NCBI RefSeq assembly: GCF_049319665.1
Contig: NZ_JBMOUD010000030.1
Coordinates: forward strand, 1 to 18,651
Origin: JBMOUD01 sp049319665
GTDB lineage: Bacteria > Pseudomonadota > Gammaproteobacteria > Enterobacterales > Enterobacteriaceae
Reading direction: 5' to 3'
Length of the DNA stretch: 18,651 bases
Both the position numbers and the translations under genes were made by a program. Every line of letters begins with the position of its first letter. Within the stretch, counting starts at the first letter, position 1. The notes beneath the pieces were generated by a model. That model made no database searches. It saw only the letters and a program-made list of their open reading frames with translations, and was not told the DNA's origin. Positions 1 through 4,920 of the stretch are shown here, in pieces.

Positions 1-27
1 GGCATTAAAGCAAACCTCGGAGGCAGC

Positions 28-207
28 ATGACAGTAATCAGCATCAATCAAGCAAAGCAGCAGAGAGAGCGAGACGAGGCAGAGTTACGACGAATGAGGG
101 AATGGGCGGAACAGCTTTATCGAACGCTTGAGGTTGTCAACGAGCGTGAGCGCGAGCTGGTTAATCGCTTGGGTACAAACAAGCCAACAGGCCCGGAGGT
201 CGCTTAA
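28..207 (+). CDS. Hypothetical 59-residue charged phage protein
   Basis: A short ORF starting at an ATG preceded by a clear ribosome site (GGAGG at 19-23, about 4-5 bases before the start). The protein is rich in Arg, Glu and Gln (it opens MTVISINQAKQQRERDEAE), and residues about 8-50 look like one long amphipathic helix or coiled coil. No membrane segment or catalytic motif is visible. Its stop overlaps the next start in a TAATG junction at 205-209, so it is translationally coupled to the 71-residue ORF downstream and probably belongs to the end of the early/middle operon. I do not recognise a family. The strong ribosome site and the coupling make it a likely real gene. Confidence 0.6.
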   Translation: MTVISINQAKQQRERDEAELRRMREWAEQLYRTLEVVNERERELVNRLGTNKPTGPEVA

Positions 208-422
208 TGCTAACTGATATCAAATCAGCTATCGAACTCGCTAAAGCAAAGCGAGATGAAGCGCTACTGAAGCATATCCACGGCAAATATTGGCCGGTTC
301 ACTATGTCGTTACTCAGTTTCGCAATCGACTAGAAGTCGTGCGAGAAGACCGGGCGGTCAACAGCGTTATGTATTCGACGAGAAATTTCGGCACTGTTAA
401 CACTGACGGGGTGGCTGTATGA
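207..422 (+). CDS. Hypothetical 71-residue phage protein
   Basis: A small ORF coupled to the previous gene (TAATG) and to the next one (ATGA at 419-422). The N-terminal half is helical and lysine-rich (LAKAKRDEALLKHIHGKYW); the C-terminal half is polar with no recognisable motif. No signal peptide or transmembrane segment is seen. Tight packing between two other short plus-strand genes, just upstream of the putative late regulator, fits the nin/ren-like accessory genes that precede the late switch in lambdoid phages, but the family is not recognised. Gene reality rests on position, overlaps and codon pattern rather than on a known domain. Confidence 0.6.
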   Translation: MLTDIKSAIELAKAKRDEALLKHIHGKYWPVHYVVTQFRNRLEVVREDRAVNSVMYSTRNFGTVNTDGVAV

Positions 423-1042
423 AGATAGAGCGTGATTATGAATTGCTTGTAACTCTGGCTGGCGTTCGTAGCGCTTCAGATATGCGCAGGCTATTTGGCA
501 ACGGATGGAAAACCATTAACCACTCTCAGCAGGGATGGATTCGCCACTTAATGACAGTGTGGGGTGATCATCTTGGTGGTGAGGAGTTCGAACGGGGAGA
601 AATCAACGTCATTGGCCGCCTCATGATGCGTAGTGAGTGGAACGAGCAGAAAGCCAAGCAGATAGAGAAGGTCGTCACAGAATTGCACTGTGAGGGCTAC
701 AGAGGGGAAGAGTTACACCGGAAAGCGCGTGATTTGCTAATTCCTCAATCAGCAGCAGGTAACATCATCGCTCTCGCCAAAGAATCAGATGATGCTGCCT
801 TTATGGAATCGGTGCTGGTTAAAACGTTCGGAAGAAACAACCCGATCCGCTCTGTAGCCAGATTAAGATACTGCAAACGCAAGAGCTCGCAAAACATGAT
901 CAAGTCGCTAATTTACTTCACGGGTATAAGCACGAAAGAGGCCAGGAATAGAATTGAATGGGCGTTAGATATCCTTGAAGGAGAAATGTTTTATGCTGTT
1001 AAGCGCCAGATGGAGAAAGAAAATCTACCACTGGCGGCTTAA
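419..1042 (+). CDS. Phage protein in the late-regulator (Q) position
   Basis: A 207-residue, strongly helical, basic protein with no membrane segment. It starts at an ATG overlapping the previous stop (ATGA). The C-terminal third (about residues 145-200: CKRKSSQNMIKSLIYFTG, then a helix ending in MFYAVKRQMEKE) could form a helix-turn-helix-like DNA-binding unit. It is the last gene before a non-coding leader, a terminator and the lysis genes, the place normally held by the late antiterminator Q or an equivalent regulator in lambdoid phages. Its sequence does not resemble the lambda, 21 or 82 Q proteins as I remember them, and I see no zinc-binding cysteine cluster. The role in late transcription is therefore inferred from position only. 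Confidence 0.55.
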   Translation: MKIERDYELLVTLAGVRSASDMRRLFGNGWKTINHSQQGWIRHLMTVWGDHLGGEEFERGEINVIGRLMMRSEWNEQKAKQIEKVVTELHCEGYRGEELHRKARDLLIPQSAAGNIIALAKESDDAAFMESVLVKTFGRNNPIRSVARLRYCKRKSSQNMIKSLIYFTGISTKEARNRIEWALDILEGEMFYAVKRQMEKENLPLAA

Positions 1043-1344
1043 TAGCACGAATAGCTAAAACAAAAGGGCATGAATGCATGTAGATTTGTCATATGCTCGG
1101 GAAGTAAAGCGAACTGAGCGGTGAGTCAGGAAAAAGGCGGCAGCCCCTGACTTACTGAAGCTGCCGAATTGGTAACTTCGCCGAAAGGCTGGAACTCCAA
1201 TCAAGCTGGCTGAGAGGTCAGGATAATAAGCCCTTGCAGAGATGTGAGGGCTTATTGATTTTAGAGCTAAGTGATTTCACTAGTGTCGATAAATGCGGAA
1301 GAACAAGGCTGGGTAGCAAATCCCTCTGTCTACCCAAGGCGTTT
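1043..1344. other. Non-coding structured region after the putative late regulator
   Basis: These 302 bases hold no convincing gene. There are several inverted repeats. CGGCAGC (1138-1144) pairs with GCTGCCG (1160-1166). GTCAGG (1125-1130) can pair with CCTGAC (1146-1151), an alternative to the first stem. TGGGTAG (1310-1316) pairs with CTACCCA (1330-1336) just past the 3' end of the minus-strand RHH gene. A 15-codon ORF (1070-1117, MNACRFVICSGSKAN) follows an AAAAGGG, but I cannot support it as a gene. In lambdoid phages the late promoter and a short leader RNA lie in this interval. I could not find a promoter with convincing -35 and -10 boxes here. The competing stems suggest a folded leader RNA. 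Confidence 0.4.
1225..1263 (+). terminator. Possible terminator or pause hairpin in late leader
   Basis: A perfect 10-bp stem, AATAAGCCCT (1225-1234) with AGGGCTTATT (1247-1256), encloses a 12-base loop and is followed by GATTTTAG. The stem is strong but the T run is short, so it may be a weak terminator or a processing or pause structure. Confidence 0.4.
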
Positions 1345-1533
1345 TCATTTCTTACCGAGACTTTCAGCCAGCATGTTTAAAGCCTTTGTGACTATAGCCG
1401 CCTGAGATTCACCGGACTCATTAGAAAGGCGCTCAAGAAGCTCTATTGTATCGACGTGGAGCTTGATTCCTTTAACCTTCACGCCGCGCTTTTCATCGCT
1501 TTTCTTCTGAATGTCGGTAATTGACTTAGCCAT
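1345..1533 (-). CDS. Ribbon-helix-helix DNA-binding protein, probable autorepressor of the ibs operon
   Basis: A 62-residue protein with the layout of an RHH (Arc/CopG-like) repressor. A basic N-terminal tail precedes a beta strand at about residues 21-27 (KGIKLHV), helix A at about 29-40 (TIELLERLSNESG), a turn, and helix B at about 42-58 (ESQAAIVTKALNMLAESL). Such proteins dimerise through the strand and bind palindromes. AGGA lies about 7 bases before the ATG at 1533. No promoter is visible immediately upstream; the best one is at 1728-1756, so the gene appears to be the second cistron after the 19-residue toxin ORF (1597-1656). That promoter carries a perfect 14-bp palindrome, the obvious binding site. 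RHH fold is clear by pattern; target and link to the toxin are inferred. Confidence 0.7.
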   Translation of the reverse strand: MAKSITDIQKKSDEKRGVKVKGIKLHVDTIELLERLSNESGESQAAIVTKALNMLAESLGKK

Positions 1534-1549
1534 AAATTAATCCTAAATT
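1521..1549 (+). promoter_or_regulatory. Predicted promoter of the Sib-like antisense RNA
   Basis: TTGACT (1521-1526) and TAAATT (1544-1549) are separated by 17 bases, predicting a start near 1556. The -35 box lies inside the first codons of the minus-strand RHH gene. The predicted RNA would run through the complement of the toxin ORF to the hairpin at 1674-1695, about 150 nt. Boxes are moderate matches (5/6 and 4/6). Confidence 0.45.
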
Positions 1550-1596
1550 ATTGGGGTTAGGGTAGAGAGGGGTTTCCCCCTCCCTTTCTGACTGTC

Positions 1597-1656
1597 TTAG
1601 TAAGCTGGCAGGCTAATCACTAAGAGAACAATCAGAATGATGATTAATTTCATCAT
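1597..1656 (-). CDS. ibs: Ibs-family type I toxin, 19-residue membrane peptide
   Basis: The ORF encodes MMKLIIILIVLLVISLPAY, nearly the same as the E. coli Ibs toxins as I remember them (MMKLVIILIVLLLISF plus a short -AY tail). Ibs peptides insert in the inner membrane, and overexpression depolarises the cell. The start is a double ATG (1656-1654 and 1653-1651) preceded by GAGGAAAGG about 4-5 bases upstream. It ends with Tyr and TAA. It is followed after 63 bases by the RHH repressor gene and is covered by a Sib-like RNA on the other strand. The promoter at 1728-1756 would give a leader of about 65 nt. It is too short for ordinary gene callers. Family assignment is confident from sequence pattern, length and the antisense partner; activity is untested. 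Confidence 0.82.
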   Translation of the reverse strand: MMKLIIILIVLLVISLPAY

Positions 1657-1673
1657 AACCCTTTCCTCATATT

Positions 1674-1706
1674 GGCCTCTGCTTCGGTAGGGGCCTTTCC
1701 CGTTTC
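1674..1706 (+). terminator. Terminator of the Sib-like RNA
   Basis: GGCCTCTGC (1674-1682) pairs with GTAGGGGCC (1687-1695), using two G-U pairs, around a TTCG tetraloop (1683-1686), followed by TTTCCCGTTTC. On the minus strand the G-U pairs become mismatches, so the hairpin favours plus-strand RNA. Confidence 0.65.
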
Positions 1707-1727
1707 AACGTCTTGCTGATGGAATTA

Positions 1728-1756
1728 ATTATAGGTTAACCTATATATTTAGGCAA
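1728..1756 (-). promoter_or_regulatory. Strong promoter of the ibs-RHH operon
   Basis: On the minus strand TTGCCT (1756-1751) is followed, after exactly 17 bases, by a perfect TATAAT (1733-1728). The predicted start near 1721 gives an mRNA that carries ibs and then the RHH gene. A 14-bp palindrome overlaps the spacer and the first bases of the -10 box. Confidence 0.7.
1731..1744. promoter_or_regulatory. Perfect 14-bp palindrome, candidate RHH operator
   Basis: ATAGGTTAACCTAT reads the same on both strands. It lies between the -35 and -10 boxes of the ibs-RHH promoter and overlaps the -10, so a bound protein would block RNA polymerase. The RHH product encoded 200 bases downstream is the natural candidate ligand. 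Confidence 0.6.
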
Positions 1757-1794
1757 GATGTTTTTAGTGTTATATAGAAAATAATCAACCTTTT

Positions 1795-1820
1795 AAGGCC
1801 CACTTCGTTGGGCCTTTTTT
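1795..1820 (+). terminator. Rho-independent terminator upstream of lysis genes
   Basis: AAGGCCCA (1795-1802) pairs with TGGGCCTT (1809-1816) over a 6-base loop, ending in TTTTTT. It lies on the plus strand between the putative late regulator and the holin, so late transcripts must be antiterminated to pass it, as at lambda tR'. It also shields the lysis genes from Sib transcription. Confidence 0.8.
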
Positions 1821-1935
1821 ATTGCCAAAATTTTGAGCCACGCCAATCAGCGACCCTTAAACCATTTCTCCATGTGGCGGCGGCTCTACCCATTTGACTA
1901 CAGCGACACAGCCCATTCATTGGGAGGTGAGAGAT

Positions 1936-2274
1936 ATGCGTATGCCCGATAAACAGCCCGACATCTGGGCGCAAATAATTTTATGGCTGCTATCAGTCAA
2001 AGAGCAGGGTGTTGGTGCTCTACTGGCGGCCACAATGGCCTATCTGAGAGGCCGGTACAACGGCGGCAAGTTCTGGCGAACAGTTATCGACGCCATCATG
2101 TGCGCAATGATCGCCTGGTTTGTCCGTGACCTGCTGGACTTCGTGGGCCTGAAAACAGACTTGGGCTATATCGCGAGTGTGTTTATCGGTTACTTGGGCA
2201 CTGACTATTTCGGCGGTTTGCTTCGTCGCGTAATTGGCAGCAAGACAAATACGGGGTCGCCAGATGCAAATTAG
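1936..2274 (+). CDS. Lambda-family-type holin
   Basis: A 112-residue membrane protein. It contains the block WAQIILWLLSVKEQGVGALL followed by AYLRGRYNGG, typical of the phage holins next to GH24 lysozymes in Salmonella/E. coli phages. Three hydrophobic segments are visible at about residues 20-42, 57-75 and 80-98, followed by a basic tail (RRVIGSK). Holins oligomerise in the inner membrane and open holes that release the endolysin, timing lysis. An upstream in-frame ATG exists at 1894, but the ribosome site GGAGG at 1923-1927 fits ATG 1936 (MRMPDKQPD); ATG 1942 could be an alternative start, as in dual-start holin/antiholin genes. The 3' end overlaps the endolysin start by 11 bases. Confidence 0.85.
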   Translation: MRMPDKQPDIWAQIILWLLSVKEQGVGALLAATMAYLRGRYNGGKFWRTVIDAIMCAMIAWFVRDLLDFVGLKTDLGYIASVFIGYLGTDYFGGLLRRVIGSKTNTGSPDAN

Positions 2275-2701
2275 CCAGAACGGCATTAACAAGTTAAAGG
2301 TTGAAGAGGGCGAAAGGCTTTCTGCTTACCTTGATTCTCGCGGCATTCCGACAATCGGCGTCGGTCACACTGGCTCAGTTGATGGCAAGCCTGTAGCAAT
2401 CGGAATGGCTATCTCTAAAGATAAGTCTAGCGAACTGCTACGCTCAGACTTGGCGTGGGTAGAAAAAACCATCGCTGTTTCTGTCAAAGCTCCGCTGAAT
2501 CAAAATCAGTATGACGCACTGTGCAGTCTGATATTCAACATCGGAGCTTCTGCATTCAATAGCTCTACTGTGTTGCGAAAGCTTAACGCAAAAGATTATG
2601 CCGGTTCTGCTGATGCTTTTTTGATGTGGAAGAAAGCCGGTAACGACCTGGATATTCTTCTCCCTCGCCGCAAGCGCGAAAGAGCGTTGTTTCTATCATG
2701 A
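2264..2701 (+). CDS. Endolysin, GH24 (T4-type) lysozyme
   Basis: A 145-residue muramidase that cuts the MurNAc-GlcNAc bond of peptidoglycan. The catalytic pattern is visible near the N-terminus: the second Glu of EEGERLSAY, Asp in LDSRG nine residues later, and Thr in PTIGVGHT six residues after that, matching the Glu-Asp-Thr spacing of T4 lysozyme. Later blocks (QYDALCSLIFNIG, RRKRERALFLS) also fit the family. The N-terminus MQISQNGINKLK has no signal or SAR anchor, so release depends on the holin. I chose ATG 2264 rather than an upstream in-frame start at 2234, which would lie deep in the holin gene; the family N-terminus begins about here. The stop overlaps the Rz start by ATGA. Confidence 0.93.
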   Translation: MQISQNGINKLKVEEGERLSAYLDSRGIPTIGVGHTGSVDGKPVAIGMAISKDKSSELLRSDLAWVEKTIAVSVKAPLNQNQYDALCSLIFNIGASAFNSSTVLRKLNAKDYAGSADAFLMWKKAGNDLDILLPRRKRERALFLS

Positions 2702-3225
2702 TAAAGCTAAGCCCAACTGTGATTCTTTATGTCCTAGCTTTCTTTGGTGGGGCATCAATTGCTTTCGCCGTTCAATCGCTCCGTTGGGAGGCTGACGTAT
2801 CGGCCATTAATCTTGCTCACGACGAATCGCTAAAGAAGATAAGCGATAAGGCGCTAGTTGATTTATCAGAAGCCAATGAACGAGCAAACAAGGCTAACTC
2901 ATTAATTGCAGCGCTCGACGATAAACACACATCGGAACTATCAAATGCTCTCGCAAATAATCAAAAGCTTGCCGATGATGTTGCCGCTGGCTCTCGCCGG
3001 GTGCGCATGGCCACAGCAGATCTTGCAACCTGTCAGCTCAGTAAGGCCACAACTAGCGGCACCGGCAGCTTGGGCAATGCAACCCAAGTCGAACTCACTC
3101 GAACTGCTGGACAAAACATTCTCGATATCCGATCCGGAATAATTTCAGACCAAGCCAAGCTTGAGTATTTGCAAGGCTACGTAAAGACGATAGAGGAAGC
3201 TAAAAATGGCAACATTCCCAAGTAA
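2698..3225 (+). CDS. Rz: Rz-like inner-membrane spanin (i-spanin)
   Basis: A 175-residue type II membrane protein. One N-terminal transmembrane segment (about residues 6-25, VILYVLAFFGGASIAFAV) is followed by a long periplasmic helical region (residues 30-100) rich in Ala, Lys, Glu and Asp, as in i-spanins. With the outer-membrane lipoprotein Rz1 encoded inside it, it links the two membranes and fuses them at the last step of lysis. It starts in an ATGA overlap with the endolysin. The last 60 residues (from about CQLSKATTSG) are more polar and match the part where Rz1 overlaps. Length is slightly above lambda Rz (153 residues). Confidence 0.88.
   Translation: MIKLSPTVILYVLAFFGGASIAFAVQSLRWEADVSAINLAHDESLKKISDKALVDLSEANERANKANSLIAALDDKHTSELSNALANNQKLADDVAAGSRRVRMATADLATCQLSKATTSGTGSLGNATQVELTRTAGQNILDIRSGIISDQAKLEYLQGYVKTIEEAKNGNIPK
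2945..3142 (+). CDS. Rz1: Rz1-like outer-membrane spanin lipoprotein (o-spanin), nested in Rz
   Basis: A 65-residue lipoprotein precursor read in another frame wholly inside Rz. The signal peptide MLSQIIKSLPMMLPLALAGC ends in the lipobox LAGC, so Cys20 is the predicted lipidated residue. The mature part is short and rich in Pro and Gln (AWPQQILQPVSS then RPQLAAPAAW), typical of Rz1. The ORF is open from 2906, but ATG 2945 gives a normal lipoprotein signal (Lys7 then a hydrophobic stretch). The product is sent to the outer membrane and pairs with the Rz C-terminus. Confidence 0.88.
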   Translation: MLSQIIKSLPMMLPLALAGCAWPQQILQPVSSVRPQLAAPAAWAMQPKSNSLELLDKTFSISDPE

Positions 3226-3298
3226 GAACTACCAACAGCAATACGACGAGCAAATGAAAGAAATCGAGGACGCGCAGCGACAGGCTCAGGCATCCTGA
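3206..3298 (+). CDS. Hypothetical 30-residue protein overlapping the Rz end
   Basis: A short ORF beginning at ATG 3206, inside the last codons of Rz. AGGAAG lies about 5 bases upstream. The product starts MATFPSKNYQQQYDEQMKE, is polar and helical, and ends at TGA 3296-3298, just before the terminator at 3350. No signal peptide or membrane segment is seen. Spacing, ribosome site and position at the end of the lysis operon support translation; function is unknown and the family is not recognised. Confidence 0.45.
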   Translation: MATFPSKNYQQQYDEQMKEIEDAQRQAQAS

Positions 3299-3349
3299 TA
3301 GGTCATCACAAGAGCCATCATGTGTGGCTCTGATAATGATTTATTCCAC

Positions 3350-3377
3350 AGCCTCGGCATAGTCCGGGGCTTTTTTT
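3350..3377 (+). terminator. Rho-independent terminator closing the lysis cassette
   Basis: AGCCTCGG (3350-3357) pairs with CCGGGGCT (3364-3371, one G-U pair) around CATAGT, then TTTTTTT. A second hairpin, AGAGCCA (3311-3317) with TGGCTCT (3325-3331), lies just upstream and may stabilise the 3' end. Confidence 0.85.
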
Positions 3378-3522
3378 CGTCTGTAGTAAATCTCCGCGCA
3401 TCGCAGCGCATCTCAACGAGAGTCTTTCAGAAAGCTGAGCCTGAGAATTGCCGTTATAGGTGGCGACCTCTCTCGGGCGGCTTTTCTGTGCGAACAGGCT
3501 CGCTTTCTAAAAGGTAAACGCA
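3378..3522 (+). other. Leader region of rha
   Basis: A non-coding stretch between the lysis terminator and rha. A small stem AGGT-GGCG-ACCT lies within a weaker GCCG...CGGC pairing near 3452-3481, followed by TTTTCT; this could be an attenuator-like hairpin. I find no promoter with two good boxes. An AAAAGG about 8 bases before ATG 3523 is the ribosome site for rha. Confidence 0.3.
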
Positions 3523-4059
3523 ATGACTCAAATAGAAAAAGTAGAGGCGATTGATTTTCGCCAACTCATCTCCGCATCTGATGGCGAACCGGTAACGGAT
3601 ACATTCCAGATCGCAAAGGCATTTGGTAAGCGTCATCAGCATGTCATCCGAGCGCTTGAAGGAATTCAATGCTCAGCTGAATTCTCGAAGGCCCACTTTT
3701 GGGTTTCCGAGAAAATCAATGAGTTAGGGATATTCGATAAAAAGCAGAAGTATTATCGGATGGACTTTAGCGGATTCGTGATGCTCGTAATGGGGTTTAA
3801 CGGTGCCAAAGCCGCAACCATCAAAGAGGCTTACATTAATGCCTTTAACTGGATGACTGCTGAGCTGAGAAAATACAGCCAGAGTCACGAGGCTGAGCGC
3901 AACGCTGTAATGCTCGAATATATGAAAGAAAAAGACGTTGCCAGCATGTCTGGTCGATTGCTAAGCCGCTGGGGTCGAGTTAAGAAACCACAGTTACTTG
4001 CTCAAATTGAGCGGATAGAACAGAAGTCGCAAATAAACATTCCAGGCTTGCCGTCTTGA
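3523..4059 (+). CDS. rha: Rha-family phage regulatory protein
   Basis: A 178-residue protein with the Rha domain at about residues 22-110: the block VTDTFQIAKAFGKRHQHVIR, then F(W)VSEKI, YYRMDFSGFVMLVMGFNG and IKEAYINAFNWM are hallmarks of the family (Phage_pRha). Rha proteins are found in many lambdoid phages; in phage phi-80 and P22-like phages the gene interferes with growth in hosts lacking IHF. The N-terminal part is thought to bind DNA, and the C-terminal part (about 115-178) is charged and helical. It is isolated by a terminator upstream and by the disrupted terminase region downstream, a common accessory position. Exact function in this phage is unknown. Confidence 0.88.
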   Translation: MTQIEKVEAIDFRQLISASDGEPVTDTFQIAKAFGKRHQHVIRALEGIQCSAEFSKAHFWVSEKINELGIFDKKQKYYRMDFSGFVMLVMGFNGAKAATIKEAYINAFNWMTAELRKYSQSHEAERNAVMLEYMKEKDVASMSGRLLSRWGRVKKPQLLAQIERIEQKSQINIPGLPS

Positions 4060-4185
4060 TTGATTTTATAAAACTCTGCCAAGCGTCACCATAATGGCGC
4101 TTCACAGAATTTTATGTAGGTTTCATAGTGCGAAGGTGGCGCTCAATCACGGGCTGATATTTCGTGGCATAGAGGAATGTTCTAA

Positions 4186-4338
4186 ATGGCGACCAAAAAG
4201 AAAACTGGCCGCCCTTCTGATTATCTACCAGAGGTGGCTGCAGACATATGTTCACTGCTTGCTGATGGTGAAAATCTGCGCAAGGTGTGCGAGTGCCTAA
4301 AAGAGATCCTGGAATGGAGATTTAAGCTCTTCTTCTAA
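4186..4338 (+). pseudogene. Truncated Sf6-type small terminase (N-terminal fragment)
   Basis: From ATG 4186 (AGAGGA about 8 bases upstream) the ORF begins MATKKKTGRPSDYLPEVAAD and continues ICSLLADGENLRKVCE. This closely follows the start of the Shigella phage Sf6 small terminase gp1, in which GRPSDYMPEVADDICSLL is followed by a helix-turn-helix and an oligomerisation core in a protein of about 140 residues. Here the similarity stops at about residue 36 (position 4293) in the 8-mer GAGTGCCT (4291-4298), and the frame then runs 14 unrelated codons to TAA at 4336-4338, into the antisense of the inserted gene. The recognition fold is lost, so it should be non-functional. A different intact small terminase lies at 4921-5439. 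Confidence 0.75.
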
Positions 4339-4755
4339 AATATTTTTAGCTTCTTGATAATCATTGCCCATTTTACCAATGGCGCCTATACCATCTGAAT
4401 GGGAAGCAGCCATTTTTCCATGAAAAAGCACATTGAAAGTATGTGTTATTTCGGCGGTAATATCCCCGTGATTTCCCCAAAGTTTTGGGTTACGGTTTCT
4501 CTCAGTGACTACATCAAAAACAAGGGCTATCAAATCTGCCATGTTCTCCTTGTTAAACATTCCTCCATTTGACACGGGCATCATCAGTAATTTTTTAGCG
4601 TCAGGGAATGCTCTGCGATCAGTGAAAAATGTACTAAACGCGCCGTAAACGCAATTAATCATGCCTGCTATAGTGGATGGTGTTGCAATCAACCCATTGT
4701 AAAATTCTCGATTGCCCTGTTGGTATTTATGCTGGCAAAAATCATCCAAATTCAA
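4297..4755 (-). CDS. Unrecognised accessory (cargo) protein inside the terminase region
   Basis: A 152-residue minus-strand ORF set against the direction of the virion operon. It starts at TTG 4755, supported by AGGAG six bases upstream; no ATG lies near. The protein looks soluble and mixed alpha/beta, with no signal peptide, membrane helix or known catalytic motif. Notable stretches are TPSTIAGMINCVYGAFSTFF and DAKKLLMMPVSNGGMF, with an acidic C-terminus ending FQDLF. It is more AT-rich than its neighbours. It lies exactly between two broken small terminase starts, and its stop codon overlaps the end of the GAGTGCCT junction. Opposite orientation, composition and position suggest a lysogeny-expressed cargo gene (moron), perhaps for phage exclusion or host change. 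That role is a guess. Confidence 0.65.
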   Translation of the reverse strand: MNLDDFCQHKYQQGNREFYNGLIATPSTIAGMINCVYGAFSTFFTDRRAFPDAKKLLMMPVSNGGMFNKENMADLIALVFDVVTERNRNPKLWGNHGDITAEITHTFNVLFHGKMAASHSDGIGAIGKMGNDYQEAKNILEEELKSPFQDLF

Positions 4756-4778
4756 ATTTTACTCCTGAGATTTATTAG

Positions 4779-4850
4779 ATGGCATTCACCGACAAAGAAG
4801 AAATCTTCTGTTGTGAGTGCCTCATCAATGTGAGTGCCTCATCAATGTGA
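4779..4850 (+). pseudogene. Second broken small terminase start (Terminase_2-like fragment)
   Basis: ATG 4779 opens MAFTDKEEIFCCECLINVSA and stops at TGA 4848-4850. The first 18 residues resemble the conserved start of Terminase_2-family small terminases, which usually read like M-A-L-T-D-K-Q-E-x-F-C-R-E-Y-L-I-D-L-N-A before a helix-turn-helix. Similarity breaks where the 17-bp tandem repeat begins. It is therefore probably a relic of a different small terminase from both the fragment at 4186 and the intact gene at 4921. The match is short, so the call is tentative. Confidence 0.45.
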
Positions 4851-4853
4851 GTG
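4812..4853 (+). repeat. 17-bp tandem repeat, about 2.5 copies
   Basis: The unit TGTGAGTGCCTCATCAA occurs at 4812-4828 and 4829-4845 without change, followed by the partial TGTGAGTG (4846-4853). Each full unit contains GAGTGCCT, the same 8-mer found at 4291-4298 where the other small terminase fragment breaks. Confidence 0.9.
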
Positions 4854-4920
4854 GCAATTAATCTGCCACCTAGCAATTAACGGCAACAAGAAATTTAACT
4901 TTAGTAAAAAGGGTAAGCAA

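Larger units (their letters stand above)
1556..1706 (+). ncRNA. Sib-like antisense RNA (antitoxin of an Ibs-type type I module)
   Basis: A predicted RNA of about 150 nt, fully antisense to the 19-residue hydrophobic ORF at 1597-1656. Known Sib RNAs of E. coli are about 140 nt, lie opposite ibs genes and block toxin translation by pairing with the ibs mRNA. Here a promoter (1521-1549) sits upstream, and a stem with TTCG tetraloop (1674-1695) followed by a T-rich tail ends the transcript. A G/C-rich inverted repeat near 1567-1583 (GAGAGGGG, TTT, CCCCCTC) gives the RNA a 5' hairpin. The identity rests on the toxin match, the antisense arrangement and the length; no alignment to Sib RNAs was possible. 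The exact ends are predictions. Confidence 0.65.

Noticed and set aside
1070..1117. 15-residue ORF MNACRFVICSGSKAN in the leader
   Set aside because: It has an AAAAGGG upstream, but without comparison there is no evidence of coding beyond chance for so short a frame.
2020..2292. 90-codon minus-strand ORF opposite the holin
   Set aside because: Antisense to a clear holin, with no family pattern or ribosome site.
3320..3517. 65-codon plus-strand ORF over the lysis terminator and rha leader
   Set aside because: It reads through the terminator hairpin and its T run, has no good ribosome site and shows no family pattern.
4812..4853. CRISPR-like or iteron array
   Set aside because: Copies are directly adjacent with no spacers and only 2.5 units; there is no replication gene nearby. 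Simple tandem duplication explains it.
4834..4920. Longer N-terminus (29 extra codons) for the intact small terminase from GTG 4834
   Set aside because: The extension reads through the tandem repeat and has no ribosome site, while ATG 4921 has AAAGGG and begins at the expected helix-turn-helix.
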